Part shown: positions 13,714-21,963 of the stretch, in pieces
How positions within the stretch are numbered: position 1 is the first letter of the stretch
Layout of the letters: each line of letters opens with the position of its first letter
Assembly (NCBI GenBank): GCA_946614685.1
Contig: CAMOHF010000001.1
Location: 1-21,963 of the forward strand
Length of the DNA stretch: 21,963 bases
Source: an uncultured Clostridia bacterium
Lineage (GTDB): Bacteria; Bacillota; Clostridia; Lachnospirales; Lachnospiraceae
Reading direction: 5' to 3'
Position numbers and translations under genes: made by a program
Notes under the pieces: generated by a model
What the model was told of the DNA's origin: nothing
Database searches by the model: none
What the model saw: only the letters and a program-made list of their open reading frames with translations

Positions 13714-15053
13714 GATTCTTTTCCTTTGTCCCTTAAGTCCCTCGGTTCAAATATCGTAAGGCATACGCCGTCCTTGTCGCTGACGGAAAGACTGCCGCCC
13801 TCCTGCTCGAGTCCGTATCTGACAGAGGAAAGACCTCCGCCCTCAGTGACAGGCCCCTTCGGCAGTGTTCCGTTGTCACGGATCATGTAGCGTGTGCCAT
13901 CATCACCCAAGTCATCCACCCGGACATAAAGCGCATCCGCACCGGCATGCCGCTTGGCATTGATGGCCGCTTCTCGTATCGCTGCCATCACCGGATCCGA
14001 CGCATTTATCACATCCATATTATAGTCGTTCTCATCGTAAAAGTAAATCCGGATGCCCAGCTGCTTCTCAAGCGTATCCAGTGCCGCACGATCCTCTTTC
14101 GGTTCTCCCTCCGTGAAAATGTCGTAGAGATCCTCGATGGTTTCCTCCCATGCGGAAAGCGATCTGACCAGCTGTTCCTCCGTCGCTTCGTCATCCATGT
14201 ATGTCTGTTTTGCCGAAAGCAGCATCTGCCCGAATCGCTCGTGGACACGGATCTTTACGGACAGGCTCTCCTTTTCACGCTTTGTCTCCTCTGCTTGAAG
14301 CAGGGTGCGGGACAGTTCCTTCCCGGCTTGATCCAGGCTGTCGTGACGCTCTCGTATGGTATCCAGTTCCTCATAGAGCGACGTCACGTCCTGCGCGATG
14401 ATCTCCGTGTAGTGCCGCCCTTCATCCGAAAGCTTCCCCGAAAAGATACGCCAGGTTTCTCCGTCAACCAGTCGCACCGCAACACCCTCCCTGTAAGGGA
14501 TCACTTCCCGGATACTTCCGAAGCTGCGAGGCTCGCCTTGATCAAGCAAATGTATCAGACGCACCGGATGGATGAGCGGACCTCCGAACAGTTTGTCATA
14601 CAGGCGTTCCATCGATTTATTATAGAGGATCGGTTCGCCGTTCTCTCCGCAGATACAGATCCCGTTCGGAAGATTGTTAAGCGCCTCGATAACGGATGCC
14701 CTCGTGGTTTTTCTTTTGACATACCCTTTGATCACCATCGCGATCAGTATGCTCGCCCCCAAAAACAGCGTTTCCCAGACCAGCCAGACCTCGGACGGAA
14801 CGCGTCCTACCAGATCGTTCACCATCGTCATCCGCCCCGATGATCCGGGGGGTGCTCCGACATCTTTTAGCGAGATCATACCCGCAAGTACCAGTACGTG
14901 TGCGATCGTCAGGAGTACGACCTGAGCCATGACTATCTTCAGCTTAAAGTAAAAGAGAACCGCGATCAAAACCAGTGCGGCGACCAGCGCAGCAAATCCA
15001 AGTCCCTCCACCAGACAGCGCATGGTGGTTCCGGCCAAAGCAAATTCCGTCAT
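13710..15053 (-). CDS. Membrane PAS histidine kinase, partner of the response regulator
   Basis: A 447-residue sensor kinase. Three hydrophobic segments lie near 13-37, 40-61 and 90-110. A PAS-like domain covers about 117-225 (LNNLPNGICICGENGEPILY is its entry; it ends at IIAQDVTSLYEEL). A coiled coil (226-270) leads to a degenerate dimerisation helix with likely phospho-acceptor H271 (VHERFGQML, compare HDxxGQxL of the HisKA_3 class). The C-terminal ATPase domain has an N box (E361, N365 in REAAINAKRHA), D393-N394-G395 and a GGGLSSVRYGLEQ lid (405-417). It starts at an ATGA overlap with the upstream sensor gene (15050-15053) and ends in another ATGA overlap with the regulator. The autokinase role is inferred from motifs. 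Confidence 0.9.
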   Translation of the reverse strand: MTEFALAGTTMRCLVEGLGFAALVAALVLIAVLFYFKLKIVMAQVVLLTIAHVLVLAGMISLKDVGAPPGSSGRMTMVNDLVGRVPSEVWLVWETLFLGASILIAMVIKGYVKRKTTRASVIEALNNLPNGICICGENGEPILYNKSMERLYDKLFGGPLIHPVRLIHLLDQGEPRSFGSIREVIPYREGVAVRLVDGETWRIFSGKLSDEGRHYTEIIAQDVTSLYEELDTIRERHDSLDQAGKELSRTLLQAEETKREKESLSVKIRVHERFGQMLLSAKQTYMDDEATEEQLVRSLSAWEETIEDLYDIFTEGEPKEDRAALDTLEKQLGIRIYFYDENDYNMDVINASDPVMAAIREAAINAKRHAGADALYVRVDDLGDDGTRYMIRDNGTLPKGPVTEGGGLSSVRYGLEQEGGSLSVSDKDGVCLTIFEPRDLRDKGKES

Positions 15054-16744
15054 GCCGCACCACCTCCCTTCGTAAGGGATGTTTCCTCCTGCGGCAACTG
15101 CAGGGATATCACGATACCGTCCTCATCCGTCTCACTTTCAACCCGTCCGCCTGCTTCGTGCACGCGACCGGCAAGGACTCTGTTCATCGAGAATTCCTCA
15201 GTATTCCCGCACGCAATCTCCGCCGTGCATACATACTGTCCCTTTCTTGCCATCATGATCAGGTACATCCTCTGTATGTCCGGCAGATACCTGTATAAGA
15301 GTTCCTCAAGAAAATCATAAAAGAGAACAGCATTCTCGATGGTAAGACCGGGCAGTTCTCCGACAGTAGCATTCACTTCGATTCCGAAATCTTTCAGATA
15401 CCCGCTCATCTCCGACACACAGAGGCGCAACTCTCCGCCTGCATTGGTGGAAGGCATTTCATTGAGGATCACCAGGTTGCTTCTTCGCTTGATATATACG
15501 CCAAAAATGTTGATCAGACCGAGCAGCGACCGTTTCTCCTCCACCGAAGACGTACGCGCTTTCGCAAGCAGTTTTTTCATATGTCGGATCACGCCGCTGT
15601 TTTGCTTGATGCAGTCGTGAAACAGACGGTTTCCCTCCTTGAACTTGCTCTGTTCTTCTACGATACGGATGGTTTTCGCAAGCTCGGCATTGGTTCGGGT
15701 CAGTCTTTCATTGACCTCCTTCGCCTCCTCCATCGCCTGCGTGATCTCGGCGGTATTCTCCGACCACATGACATAACCGCCCCGCAGCTCGTGCAGATAG
15801 AGGATCTCGTCTCCGATCTCCAGTTCTTTTTCATTCTCGAGAAGCGCTTCAAACACCTCGGGCTCGATCGGTGTCGCTTCTTTTGACAGAAACTTTGCCT
15901 CTCCGTCCTTTTCCAAAACCTGCATATTCACGGAGGCGTTCGTAAAGCACCATTCATAGTCCGTATTCGTCGGGATGGCCCCGTAATAGATCATCATCTC
16001 TACCAGAACGCCCGTTATCGTAATATAGAAGGACGTCAGGTCCAGCATACCGCCCAGGATCTCGTGCCCTGTCACGTATCCCACCGTATATACAAGAACG
16101 AGCACACCGACCAGGGCGATCATTCGACCGCTTTTTCGTCCCGTTTTATGCTTTGCCACCACCATCATACGAACGAGGCCGAATAAGGACGCGCCGATGA
16201 TCCATGCAAGTTCCGTATAGTATAAGGGCGCATAGGTGTACTTTCCCGATACGTTGTAGTCCTCCGCCGGGATAAAGATCAGGTGATGCAGATCGTTGGT
16301 AAGCACAAGCGCAAGCAGTATCGTCGGAAGTAAGCCGAGCAGCTTGATTCCGAGCGGGTACGGCTTTTCGGTCACTCCCTCGAAGATCAGGAGTGCGATA
16401 TACGGGATGAAGAGCATCGGAAGATAGTACAGATACCACAGAAACCTGTTTAAAAAAGGCATGCGGGGAAATACATACCAGCGCAGAGCGCGGAACATGA
16501 CGAACCCCAGGCACAGAAGAACCAGAACCACCGTCAGATAACGGGTGCGATGCCACAGGATCCTCCGCCAGCAGTTGACGCCCCAGCAGGCTACGAGAAA
16601 ACTTTGAACCATAATGATCGTGACGTTGCGCAGACTTCGGAAATACCCCATCTCGATCTTACACCGATAAAGCGCCCCCATAAACACAAACGCAAGCACC
16701 ATCCATGCCGCGATTATCCAATTGGTCAATTCTCTCCTTTTCAT
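15050..16744 (-). CDS. 7TM sensor, histidine-kinase-like with degenerate ATPase half
   Basis: A 564-residue membrane sensor. The first 255 residues are strongly hydrophobic with about seven helices, in the manner of the histidine kinase N-terminal 7TM region. A PAS-like stretch follows (about 260-330), then a coiled coil (330-370). A dimerisation-like helix carries H376 in RLFHDCIKQ. The C-terminal part (about 430-552) has the length and ending of a kinase ATPase domain (GGRVESETDEDGIVISLQLP) but lacks a recognisable N-box Asn and glycine-rich boxes. At the N-box position it reads FYDFLEELLYRYLPD. It is therefore probably a pseudokinase that modulates the kinase encoded next, whose frame overlaps by four bases. 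The ATG at 16744 has no ribosome binding site and the promoter abuts it, so translation may be leaderless. Confidence 0.85.
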   Translation of the reverse strand: MKRRELTNWIIAAWMVLAFVFMGALYRCKIEMGYFRSLRNVTIIMVQSFLVACWGVNCWRRILWHRTRYLTVVLVLLCLGFVMFRALRWYVFPRMPFLNRFLWYLYYLPMLFIPYIALLIFEGVTEKPYPLGIKLLGLLPTILLALVLTNDLHHLIFIPAEDYNVSGKYTYAPLYYTELAWIIGASLFGLVRMMVVAKHKTGRKSGRMIALVGVLVLVYTVGYVTGHEILGGMLDLTSFYITITGVLVEMMIYYGAIPTNTDYEWCFTNASVNMQVLEKDGEAKFLSKEATPIEPEVFEALLENEKELEIGDEILYLHELRGGYVMWSENTAEITQAMEEAKEVNERLTRTNAELAKTIRIVEEQSKFKEGNRLFHDCIKQNSGVIRHMKKLLAKARTSSVEEKRSLLGLINIFGVYIKRRSNLVILNEMPSTNAGGELRLCVSEMSGYLKDFGIEVNATVGELPGLTIENAVLFYDFLEELLYRYLPDIQRMYLIMMARKGQYVCTAEIACGNTEEFSMNRVLAGRVHEAGGRVESETDEDGIVISLQLPQEETSLTKGGGAA

Positions 16745-16751
16745 ATAAAAT

Positions 16752-16780
16752 ATGATACATTTCCCCTACGATTGACGCAA
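16752..16780 (-). promoter_or_regulatory. Promoter of the signalling operon, abutting the start codon
   Basis: TTGCGT (16780-16775) and TATCAT (16757-16752) are separated by 17 bases. The -10 ends only seven bases before the ATG at 16744-16742, so transcription should start at or next to the start codon. No Shine-Dalgarno sequence is present between them. This is the only good promoter on the minus strand of this 152-base divergent gap. Confidence 0.6.
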
Positions 16781-16834
16781 GATTTTCTTCACTTTTTCTT
16801 TGTGGGATTTGCTACCTGTTCGGTTCGATTTCTG

Positions 16835-16863
16835 TTGTTTTTTATGCACATTTATTATATAAT
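16835..16863 (+). promoter_or_regulatory. Sigma-A promoter of the cellobiose phosphorylase gene
   Basis: TTGTTT (16835-16840) and TATAAT (16858-16863) with a 17-base spacer lie 33 bases before the ATG, followed by an AAGGAAGG ribosome binding site. It is divergent from the signalling operon promoter about 55 bases away, so one bound regulator could affect both. Confidence 0.82.
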
Positions 16864-16896
16864 AGTGGCAGTTTCTACGAAAGGAAGGTACACTAC

Positions 16897-19347
16897 ATGA
16901 AGTTCGGTTACTTTGATGACGCAAACAAAGAATACGTCATTACTTCCCCGAAGACTCCTTATCCCTGGATCAACTATCTGGGAACACAGGATTTCTTCTC
17001 CTTAATTTCCAACACGGCAGGCGGTTATCATTTCTATAAGGATGCACGTCTTCGTCGTATTACCCGTTATCGTTACAACAACATTCCCGTAGATATGGGC
17101 GGTCGTTATTTCTATATCAATGAAGACGGCCTCATCTGGAATCCGGGATGGTCACCCGTGAAGACAACACTTGATTTCTATCAGTGCCGTCATGGTATGG
17201 GATACACCATCATCACAGGTAAGAAGAACGAACTCAAGGCAGAGGTTACCTTCTTCGTACCCCAGAATTACCACGGAGAGATCCAGAAGGTGGTATTAAA
17301 GAACGAGGGTACAACCAAGAAGTCTTTCACACTTTTCTCCTTCCTGGAGTGGTGTCTCTGGAACGCTGAGGATGATTCCACCAACTTCCAGCGTAACTTC
17401 AACACCGGTGAAGTAGAGGTAGAGGGTTCCACACTCTTCCACAAGACAGAGTACAAGGAGCGTCGTGATCACTTCGCATTCTACACCGTAAATTCCGACA
17501 TTGACGGATATGACTGTGACAAGGAAAGCTTCATGGGACTTTACAACAGCTTCTCCAACCCGGACGCTGTTATTGCCGGCAAGTCCAACAACTCCAAGGC
17601 AGACGGCTGGTCACCCATCGCTTCCCACAGCATCAACATCGACCTTGCTCCCGGCGAGGAGAAGGCTCTGGTATTTATCCTTGGTTATGTAGAAAACGGC
17701 AAGGACAAGTGGAACGCAGACGGTTCCATGAAGAAGGATCAGGCTTACGAGATGATCAAGCAGTTTGATACTGCCGAGAAGGTAGACGCTGCATTTGCTG
17801 AGAACAAGAAGATGTGGGATGCGCTTCTTTCCAAGTACAACGTATCCACACCCGATGAGAAGGTTGACCGTATGGTCAACATCTGGAACCAGTACCAGTG
17901 TATGGTTACCTTCAATATGTCCCGTTCCGCTTCCTACTTCGAGAGCGGTATCGGACGTGGTATGGGATTCAGAGATTCCAACCAGGATCTTCTCGGATTC
18001 GTACATCAGATCCCGGATCGCGCAAGAGAGCGTATCCTCGATCTTGCAGCTACGCAGTTTGAGGACGGCGGCTGCTTCCATCAGTACCAGCCCCTCACCA
18101 AGAAGGGCAACGACACCATCGGCGGTGACTTCTCGGACGATCCTTTGTGGATGATCCTCTCCACCGCAGCTTACATCAAGGAGACCGGCGATTACGGCAT
18201 CCTCGATGAGAGCGTACCCTACAAGAACGATCCCGCTCTTGCACAGTCGATGATGCATCACTTAAAGCAGTCCTTCTACCACGTGGCAGAGAATGTAGGA
18301 CCTCACGGACTTCCTCTCTCCATGCGTGCAGACTGGAACGACTGCCTCAACTTATCCTGCTTCTCCGACACACCCGGCGAGAGCTTCCAGACCTACACTT
18401 CCCCGAAGTACGGCGATGACAAGTTCTCCAAGGTTGCAGAGTCTCTCTTCGTAGCTACTCTCTTCACCTACGCAGGTCCCGAGTACGTGGCACTCTGCAA
18501 GAAGAAGGGTGACGACGCCGAGGCTGCCAAGGCACAGGCTGAGATCGACAAGATGAAGAAGAACATTATGGATGCAGGCTGGGACGGCGACTGGTTCCTG
18601 CGTGCATACGATGACTTCGGCAAGAAGGTTGGTTCCAAGGAGTGCGAGGAAGGACAGATCTTCATCGAGCCTCAGGGCTTCGGTATCATGTCCGACATCG
18701 GCAAGGAAGAGGGTTACGCAGAGAAGGTACTTGATGCAGTAGAGGACAAGCTCGGCTGCAAGTACGGTCTCGTCTTAAACAACCCCGCATTCACCAAGTA
18801 CTACATTGAGTACGGTGAGATTTCCACCTACCCCGCAGGCTACAAGGAAAATGCCGGTGTATTCTGCCACAACAATGCATGGATGATCGCAGCAGCTGCT
18901 TACGCAGGCCAGGGCGACCGTGCCTTCGACTGGTATTCAAGAATCGCTCCCGCCTTCCTTGAGGAGATTTCCGATCTCCACAGAACAGAGCCTTATGTAT
19001 ACGCACAGATGATCGCAGGAAAGGATGCAGGCCGCTCCGGCGAGGCCAAGAACTCCTGGCTCACCGGTACCGCTGCATGGAACTTCGTAGCGATTTCTCA
19101 GTACATCCTCGGTATCACACCGGACTTTGACGGTCTTAAGGTTGATCCTTCCATTCCTTCGGCTTGGGACGGATTCACAGCAACACGTCAGTTCAGAGGT
19201 GACACCTACAACATCAAGGTCGAGAATCCTTCCCATATCTGCAAGGGCGTTAAGTCCATGACAGTCGATGGCAAGGACGTATCCGGCAACGTCATCCCCG
19301 TGATCGGCGACGGCGCAGCACACGAGGTTGTCGTAACCCTCGGTTAA
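16897..19347 (+). CDS. cbp: Cellobiose phosphorylase (GH94)
   Basis: Cytosolic enzyme that splits cellobiose with phosphate into glucose and alpha-glucose 1-phosphate, saving ATP during cellulose or beta-glucan use. Its 816 residues match GH94 cellobiose phosphorylases. The N-terminal beta-sandwich covers about 1-300 (start [20 protein letters not shown]), the (alpha/alpha)6 barrel about 325-735, and a small C-terminal beta region follows. [17 protein letters not shown] (351-367) forms part of the sugar-phosphate site. [10 protein letters not shown] carries W480 and the likely catalytic acid D482, by analogy with the DWND motif of characterised enzymes. There is no signal peptide. Codon use is strongly biased to a few C-ending codons, which suggests high expression. 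It is a single gene between its own promoter and a perfect terminator; no cellodextrin transporter or phosphoglucomutase gene is adjacent. Confidence 0.96.
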   Translation: MKFGYFDDANKEYVITSPKTPYPWINYLGTQDFFSLISNTAGGYHFYKDARLRRITRYRYNNIPVDMGGRYFYINEDGLIWNPGWSPVKTTLDFYQCRHGMGYTIITGKKNELKAEVTFFVPQNYHGEIQKVVLKNEGTTKKSFTLFSFLEWCLWNAEDDSTNFQRNFNTGEVEVEGSTLFHKTEYKERRDHFAFYTVNSDIDGYDCDKESFMGLYNSFSNPDAVIAGKSNNSKADGWSPIASHSINIDLAPGEEKALVFILGYVENGKDKWNADGSMKKDQAYEMIKQFDTAEKVDAAFAENKKMWDALLSKYNVSTPDEKVDRMVNIWNQYQCMVTFNMSRSASYFESGIGRGMGFRDSNQDLLGFVHQIPDRARERILDLAATQFEDGGCFHQYQPLTKKGNDTIGGDFSDDPLWMILSTAAYIKETGDYGILDESVPYKNDPALAQSMMHHLKQSFYHVAENVGPHGLPLSMRADWNDCLNLSCFSDTPGESFQTYTSPKYGDDKFSKVAESLFVATLFTYAGPEYVALCKKKGDDAEAAKAQAEIDKMKKNIMDAGWDGDWFLRAYDDFGKKVGSKECEEGQIFIEPQGFGIMSDIGKEEGYAEKVLDAVEDKLGCKYGLVLNNPAFTKYYIEYGEISTYPAGYKENAGVFCHNNAWMIAAAAYAGQGDRAFDWYSRIAPAFLEEISDLHRTEPYVYAQMIAGKDAGRSGEAKNSWLTGTAAWNFVAISQYILGITPDFDGLKVDPSIPSAWDGFTATRQFRGDTYNIKVENPSHICKGVKSMTVDGKDVSGNVIPVIGDGAAHEVVVTLG

Positions 19348-19350
19348 TAC

Positions 19351-19390
19351 CATCAAAAAGGACGATCCGAAAGGATCGTCCTTTTTGATG
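19351..19390. terminator. Perfect bidirectional terminator between convergent genes
   Basis: An 18-bp perfect stem (19351-19368 with 19373-19390) closed by a GAAA tetraloop has A5 and T5 within the outer stem. It therefore acts on both strands. It separates cellobiose phosphorylase from the convergent EAL-domain gene, whose stop is at 19401. Confidence 0.93.
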
Positions 19391-19400
19391 CTTTATATAA

Positions 19401-21053
19401 TCAGTAAATCGGAAGTTCAATAAACTCTTCATACGGAACCGGCTTGGAATAGTAATAGCCCTGGAAGGAATGTACCTTGTACTTCTTCAGGCAGTCCTTC
19501 ATGGATTCCGTCTCAACGCCCTCCACACAGACCTCAGCCGAAAATGCATCGGCAAGAGATGAGATAAACTCTACCGTGATCTGATCCTCTGCCCGTGTCT
19601 CGATTCCCTTCACAAACTCTCTTTCGATCTTCACGGTATCCACCGCAAGTTCGCGAATGATGCCAAGGGTGGAGAATCCCGTACCGAAATCATCCAGTGC
19701 GATCTTAACGCCGTTCTCCCTGAAGGTCAGTACGATATGCCTTAAGAGCTCCATATCGATCAAACGACAGCGCTCCGTGATCTCCAGACAGAGATTCTCG
19801 GGAGGATATCCCGTCTCCTCAAGCAGTTCCATCACCATATCGATAAAACCTTCCTGCTCCAGCTGGGTATAGGAGAGATTGACATTCATGGTGAAGTTCG
19901 GATGCTTTGCAAGCATCTCCTTGCCGTCCGTCATCGCCCTTCGCAGGATCCACTCACCGAGTGCAGGAAAGAGCATATCCTGTTCCAGTACCGGGATAAA
20001 ACGATCCGGCGGTATCAGGCCGTAAGTCGCATCTCTCCAGCGGATCAGCGCCTCCGCGCCTTTGATCTTCTCGGTTGCCACATCCACCACGGGCTGGTAG
20101 AAAAGGGCAAATCCCTTAAAATCCTCGGATATACTGTTGCGGATCGCATTGAGGATCTCCAGACGCTTTTGATTGTCGTCGGACATACCGTCATCGAATC
20201 GAACCAGTGCTCCGAGCCTGCGTTTTTTGGACTCATAGTAGGCCGACTTCAGACAGGCATAAGCAGTCTTGTCGTTCACGGTGAAGTTGTCGATCACCAC
20301 ATAGCCCGCATTTAAAGCCAGGCTGACGTGACTGCCGTCCACATAAAACTCCTTGCTGACTTCTTCCTTGATCTCCTCGTAGATCTCCTGAAGCTTTCTC
20401 TCGGAGAGACCATGCGTGATGGCTGCGATCTTGGTTCCGTCCATACGGTATACGGAGCCGAATGAAAACAGTTTTTTCCTGATGAAGCGCGCCAGCTTTT
20501 GGAAAATCCGGTTACCGAAACTGTAACCGTAAATGTCATTCACCTGGGAGAATCCCGTTGTACCGATCTGGAGGATGATACCCTCGTCATGACTCCAGAA
20601 CATCCCGCGAAGATCCTCAAAGAATCCGTACAGGGACCGCAGCCCCGTCACGGTATCCGTATAGTTGTGCAATCCGTGATTCTTGATGGAGCCGGCAAAG
20701 TACTTCGGACGTCCGTCAGACTGTCTGATCACCACACCCTTGCAGGTGCAGGTCACATACTCACCGTTTCTGGATTTGGCTCGATACTGCATATCGTGGC
20801 CACCGGAGGTTCCGTCAAAGATCGTCGCAATGCTGTGATTGTAATTCTCCCTGTCGTCCGGATGCACATGCTCTTCCCAGATCGCACCCGCTCCCTCCAT
20901 ATACTCGTTCGGGAGATCAAAATAATCCACGGCACTTTTCGACCAGCGCGAATAGTCATCGTCCATATCACAGACATAGACATACGCCCCTTCCGAAACC
21001 GTGGAAAATGCATTGAACAATTCATCTAATTTTGTCTTTGATTCTTCATTCAT
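19401..21053 (-). CDS. PAS / degenerate GGDEF / EAL protein, probable c-di-GMP phosphodiesterase
   Basis: A 550-residue soluble signalling protein. An N-terminal PAS domain covers about 15-125 (EEHVHPDDREN, YRAKSRNGEYV). A GGDEF-type domain follows (about 130-287; TDTVTGLRSLYGFFEDL), but its active-site loop reads YRMDGTKIAAI in place of GGDEF, so cyclase activity is unlikely. The EAL domain (about 295-545) keeps the usual catalytic set: E334 in EALIRW, N392 in NVNLS, E424 in LEITE, D454/D455 in DDFGTGFS, K475, E511 in VEGVET and Q531 in QGYYYSKP. The predicted activity is c-di-GMP hydrolysis, with the GGDEF-like domain perhaps binding nucleotide for control. ATG at 21053 is preferred over 21071 because GGGGGA lies seven bases before it. 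It has its own promoter and shares the terminator with cellobiose phosphorylase. Confidence 0.92.
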   Translation of the reverse strand: MNEESKTKLDELFNAFSTVSEGAYVYVCDMDDDYSRWSKSAVDYFDLPNEYMEGAGAIWEEHVHPDDRENYNHSIATIFDGTSGGHDMQYRAKSRNGEYVTCTCKGVVIRQSDGRPKYFAGSIKNHGLHNYTDTVTGLRSLYGFFEDLRGMFWSHDEGIILQIGTTGFSQVNDIYGYSFGNRIFQKLARFIRKKLFSFGSVYRMDGTKIAAITHGLSERKLQEIYEEIKEEVSKEFYVDGSHVSLALNAGYVVIDNFTVNDKTAYACLKSAYYESKKRRLGALVRFDDGMSDDNQKRLEILNAIRNSISEDFKGFALFYQPVVDVATEKIKGAEALIRWRDATYGLIPPDRFIPVLEQDMLFPALGEWILRRAMTDGKEMLAKHPNFTMNVNLSYTQLEQEGFIDMVMELLEETGYPPENLCLEITERCRLIDMELLRHIVLTFRENGVKIALDDFGTGFSTLGIIRELAVDTVKIEREFVKGIETRAEDQITVEFISSLADAFSAEVCVEGVETESMKDCLKKYKVHSFQGYYYSKPVPYEEFIELPIY

Positions 21054-21083
21054 ATAGTTCCCCCGCCCCATTCAGCTTCTTAT

Positions 21084-21112
21084 ATTATACTCCGATTCCG
21101 GGCCGGTGGAAA
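21084..21112 (-). promoter_or_regulatory. Promoter of the EAL-domain gene
   Basis: TTTCCA (21112-21107) and TATAAT (21089-21084) have a 17-base spacer, about 30 bases upstream of the chosen ATG at 21053. The -10 is consensus; the -35 matches four of six positions. Confidence 0.62.
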
Positions 21113-21171
21113 GCATTATTTCCAAATCCGCACTTCATTTGACAGGCTTTTTAGCGTCAAAGATGGAGAAT

Positions 21172-21204
21172 AAAAAACGACCCGTGAGAACATCTCACAG
21201 GTCG
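21172..21204 (-). terminator. Terminator of the HU gene
   Basis: A 12-bp stem (21178-21189 with 21193-21204, one G-T pair) with a tight three-base loop is followed on the minus strand by six T (complement of 21172-21177). It lies about 20 bases after the HU stop codon. Confidence 0.88.
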
Positions 21205-21224
21205 CTTTTGTACGGAGAAGAAGA

Positions 21225-21524
21225 TTACTTCTTCTTAGCCTTCTTGGGCTTGGAATTTACAAGCTCCTTAAGGGCCTTACCGGGCTTGAACTTAGGCACT
21301 GCAGCTGCCTTGATCTTGATAGCCTCTCCGGTCTGGGGATTTCTGGCTGTTCTAGCCTTTCTCTCGGTTGTCTCGAAGGTACCGAAGCCGATCAGCTGAA
21401 CCTTCTCCTTCTTCTGCATCTCAGCAGATACAACGTTGATAAATGATTTTACTGCAGCCTCAGAATCCTTCTTGGAAAGACCTGTCTCTTCAGCGATAGC
21501 TGCTACAAGCTCTGTCTTGTTCAT
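21225..21524 (-). CDS. hup: HU-family nucleoid DNA-binding protein
   Basis: A 99-residue histone-like protein that binds and bends DNA as a dimer. The sequence follows the HU fold: MNKTELVAAIAEETGLSKKD, then a helix to residue 38, then beta strands VQLIGFGTFE, and the DNA-binding arm RKARTARNPQTGEAIKI with its intercalating NP. The C-terminus has an extra lysine-rich tail (KPKKAKKK) beyond the usual 90 residues. The ATG at 21524 has GGAG upstream; an upstream in-frame ATG at 21575 would place the ribosome binding site inside the gene and lies at the promoter, so it is rejected. It is a single gene with its own strong promoter and terminator. Confidence 0.96.
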   Translation of the reverse strand: MNKTELVAAIAEETGLSKKDSEAAVKSFINVVSAEMQKKEKVQLIGFGTFETTERKARTARNPQTGEAIKIKAAAVPKFKPGKALKELVNSKPKKAKKK

Positions 21525-21575
21525 GTTCTTTCTCCTTTTTGAAAAGATAATCTTTCGGTTTCCCCGATACATCAT

Positions 21576-21604
21576 ATTATACTTGCTTTGGCGCTATATT
21601 TCAA
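21576..21604 (-). promoter_or_regulatory. Strong sigma-A promoter of the HU gene
   Basis: TTGAAA (21604-21599) and TATAAT (21581-21576) have a 17-base spacer, leaving a leader of about 45 bases before the HU start. It is consistent with an abundant protein. Confidence 0.85.
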
Positions 21605-21642
21605 CCTTTATATGCATATTTATGGGCTTTTTAGGCTTATGA

Positions 21643-21671
21643 TTGCAAGATTTTACGACATCAACTATAAT
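21643..21671 (+). promoter_or_regulatory. Promoter of the right-edge lipoprotein gene
   Basis: TTGCAA (21643-21648) and TATAAT (21666-21671) with a 17-base spacer are followed by a GGGAGGG ribosome binding site before the ATG at 21718. It diverges from the HU promoter. Confidence 0.8.
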
Positions 21672-21717
21672 GAAGGAAGACGTAAGGAAACACCAACTTC
21701 AGGGAGGGATTTATTTC

Positions 21718-21963
21718 ATGAAAATCAATCCGAAAAAAGCCATGATGATCGGCCTGGCATCCTCCATGCTCTTTACGGCAGCCGGCTGTAAGGATAAGAC
21801 GAATACCGACGCCACAACCGCATCCGCAACCGTCGAGCAAAACTCTCCCGCCGTAGTATACGGTCCGCCGGAGTTTTTCACCGAAGAGGATGTAACCACG
21901 GAGGAAGCAACCGAAACCACGGAGGCGCCTTCCGTCAACCAAACCAAGAACGAAGACGTATAC
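21718..21963 (+). CDS. Lipoprotein, N-terminal part only (cut by window edge)
   Basis: The 82 visible codons start at an ATG preceded by GGGAGGG. The signal peptide (MKINPKKAMMIGLASSMLFT) ends in the lipobox TAAGC with C24. A Thr/Ala/Glu-rich linker follows, with the motif VVYGPPEFF near residue 47. The Tyr-Gly-Pro-Pro motif reminds me of short Lachnospiraceae lipoproteins, but this is recollection only. Function is unknown; it is predicted to sit on the outer membrane face of the cell. The 3' end lies outside the window. Confidence 0.8.
   Translation, partial: MKINPKKAMMIGLASSMLFTAAGCKDKTNTDATTASATVEQNSPAVVYGPPEFFTEEDVTTEEATETTEAPSVNQTKNEDVY

Noticed and set aside
21138..21161. Inverted repeat TTTGAC/GTCAAA between the EAL gene and the HU gene
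   Set aside because: Only six pairs with a 12-base loop and no T run on either side. It is not distinguishable from chance.

Overview
The window looks like chromosomal DNA of a Lachnospiraceae-type anaerobe (Clostridia). Evidence for this is a type III glutamine synthetase (GlnN), a cytosolic GH94 cellobiose phosphorylase, strong AGGAGG-type ribosome binding sites, sigma-A promoters with 17-base spacers, and lipoproteins with Thr/Glu/Ala-rich linkers. I see no tRNA, rRNA, CRISPR array or transposase.

Layout, left to right. (1) 1-2996, minus: a tight operon rmlD > YfcE-type phosphodiesterase > rlmD. The rlmD gene runs off the left edge and carries an extra C-terminal segment. (2) 3066-5162, minus: glnN, with its own terminator. 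(3) 5286-11486, minus: a membrane-surveillance-like cluster in the order SPFH protein with three zinc ribbons > DUF4428-like protein with a Met-rich repeat array > tail-anchored double zinc-ribbon protein > TPM-domain protein > Met/Gly-rich single-pass membrane protein, which has its own promoter. It resembles the Bacillus ydjG-ydjH-ydjI part of the pspA operon, but no pspA is present in the window. (4) 11700-12656, plus: a lipoprotein. (5) 12657-13086: a 430-base gene-free stretch packed with nested and interlocking inverted repeats, including one pseudoknot-type crossing, plus six phased GGCGTC-type hexamers. This is the least explained part of the window. (6) 13087-16744, minus: a three-gene translationally coupled signalling operon, made of a 7TM kinase-like sensor with a degenerate ATPase half, a PAS-containing histidine kinase and a NarL/LuxR response regulator. 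Its promoter sits so close to the first ATG that the mRNA should be leaderless. (7) 16897-19347, plus: cellobiose phosphorylase, divergent from that operon and ending in a perfect bidirectional terminator. (8) 19401-21053, minus: a PAS / degenerate GGDEF / EAL protein, probably a c-di-GMP phosphodiesterase. (9) 21225-21524, minus: an HU-type DNA-binding protein. (10) 21718 to the right edge, plus: the start of another lipoprotein.

How the parts may work together (inference): the zinc-ribbon/SPFH cluster probably builds a membrane-associated scaffold in which the TPM and tail-anchored proteins supply the membrane contacts. The 7TM/PAS/response-regulator operon is a sensory unit whose nearest candidate target is the divergent cellobiose phosphorylase promoter. 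The structured region directly follows the response regulator gene and may be a non-coding RNA, a palindromic mobile element or a protein-binding array.
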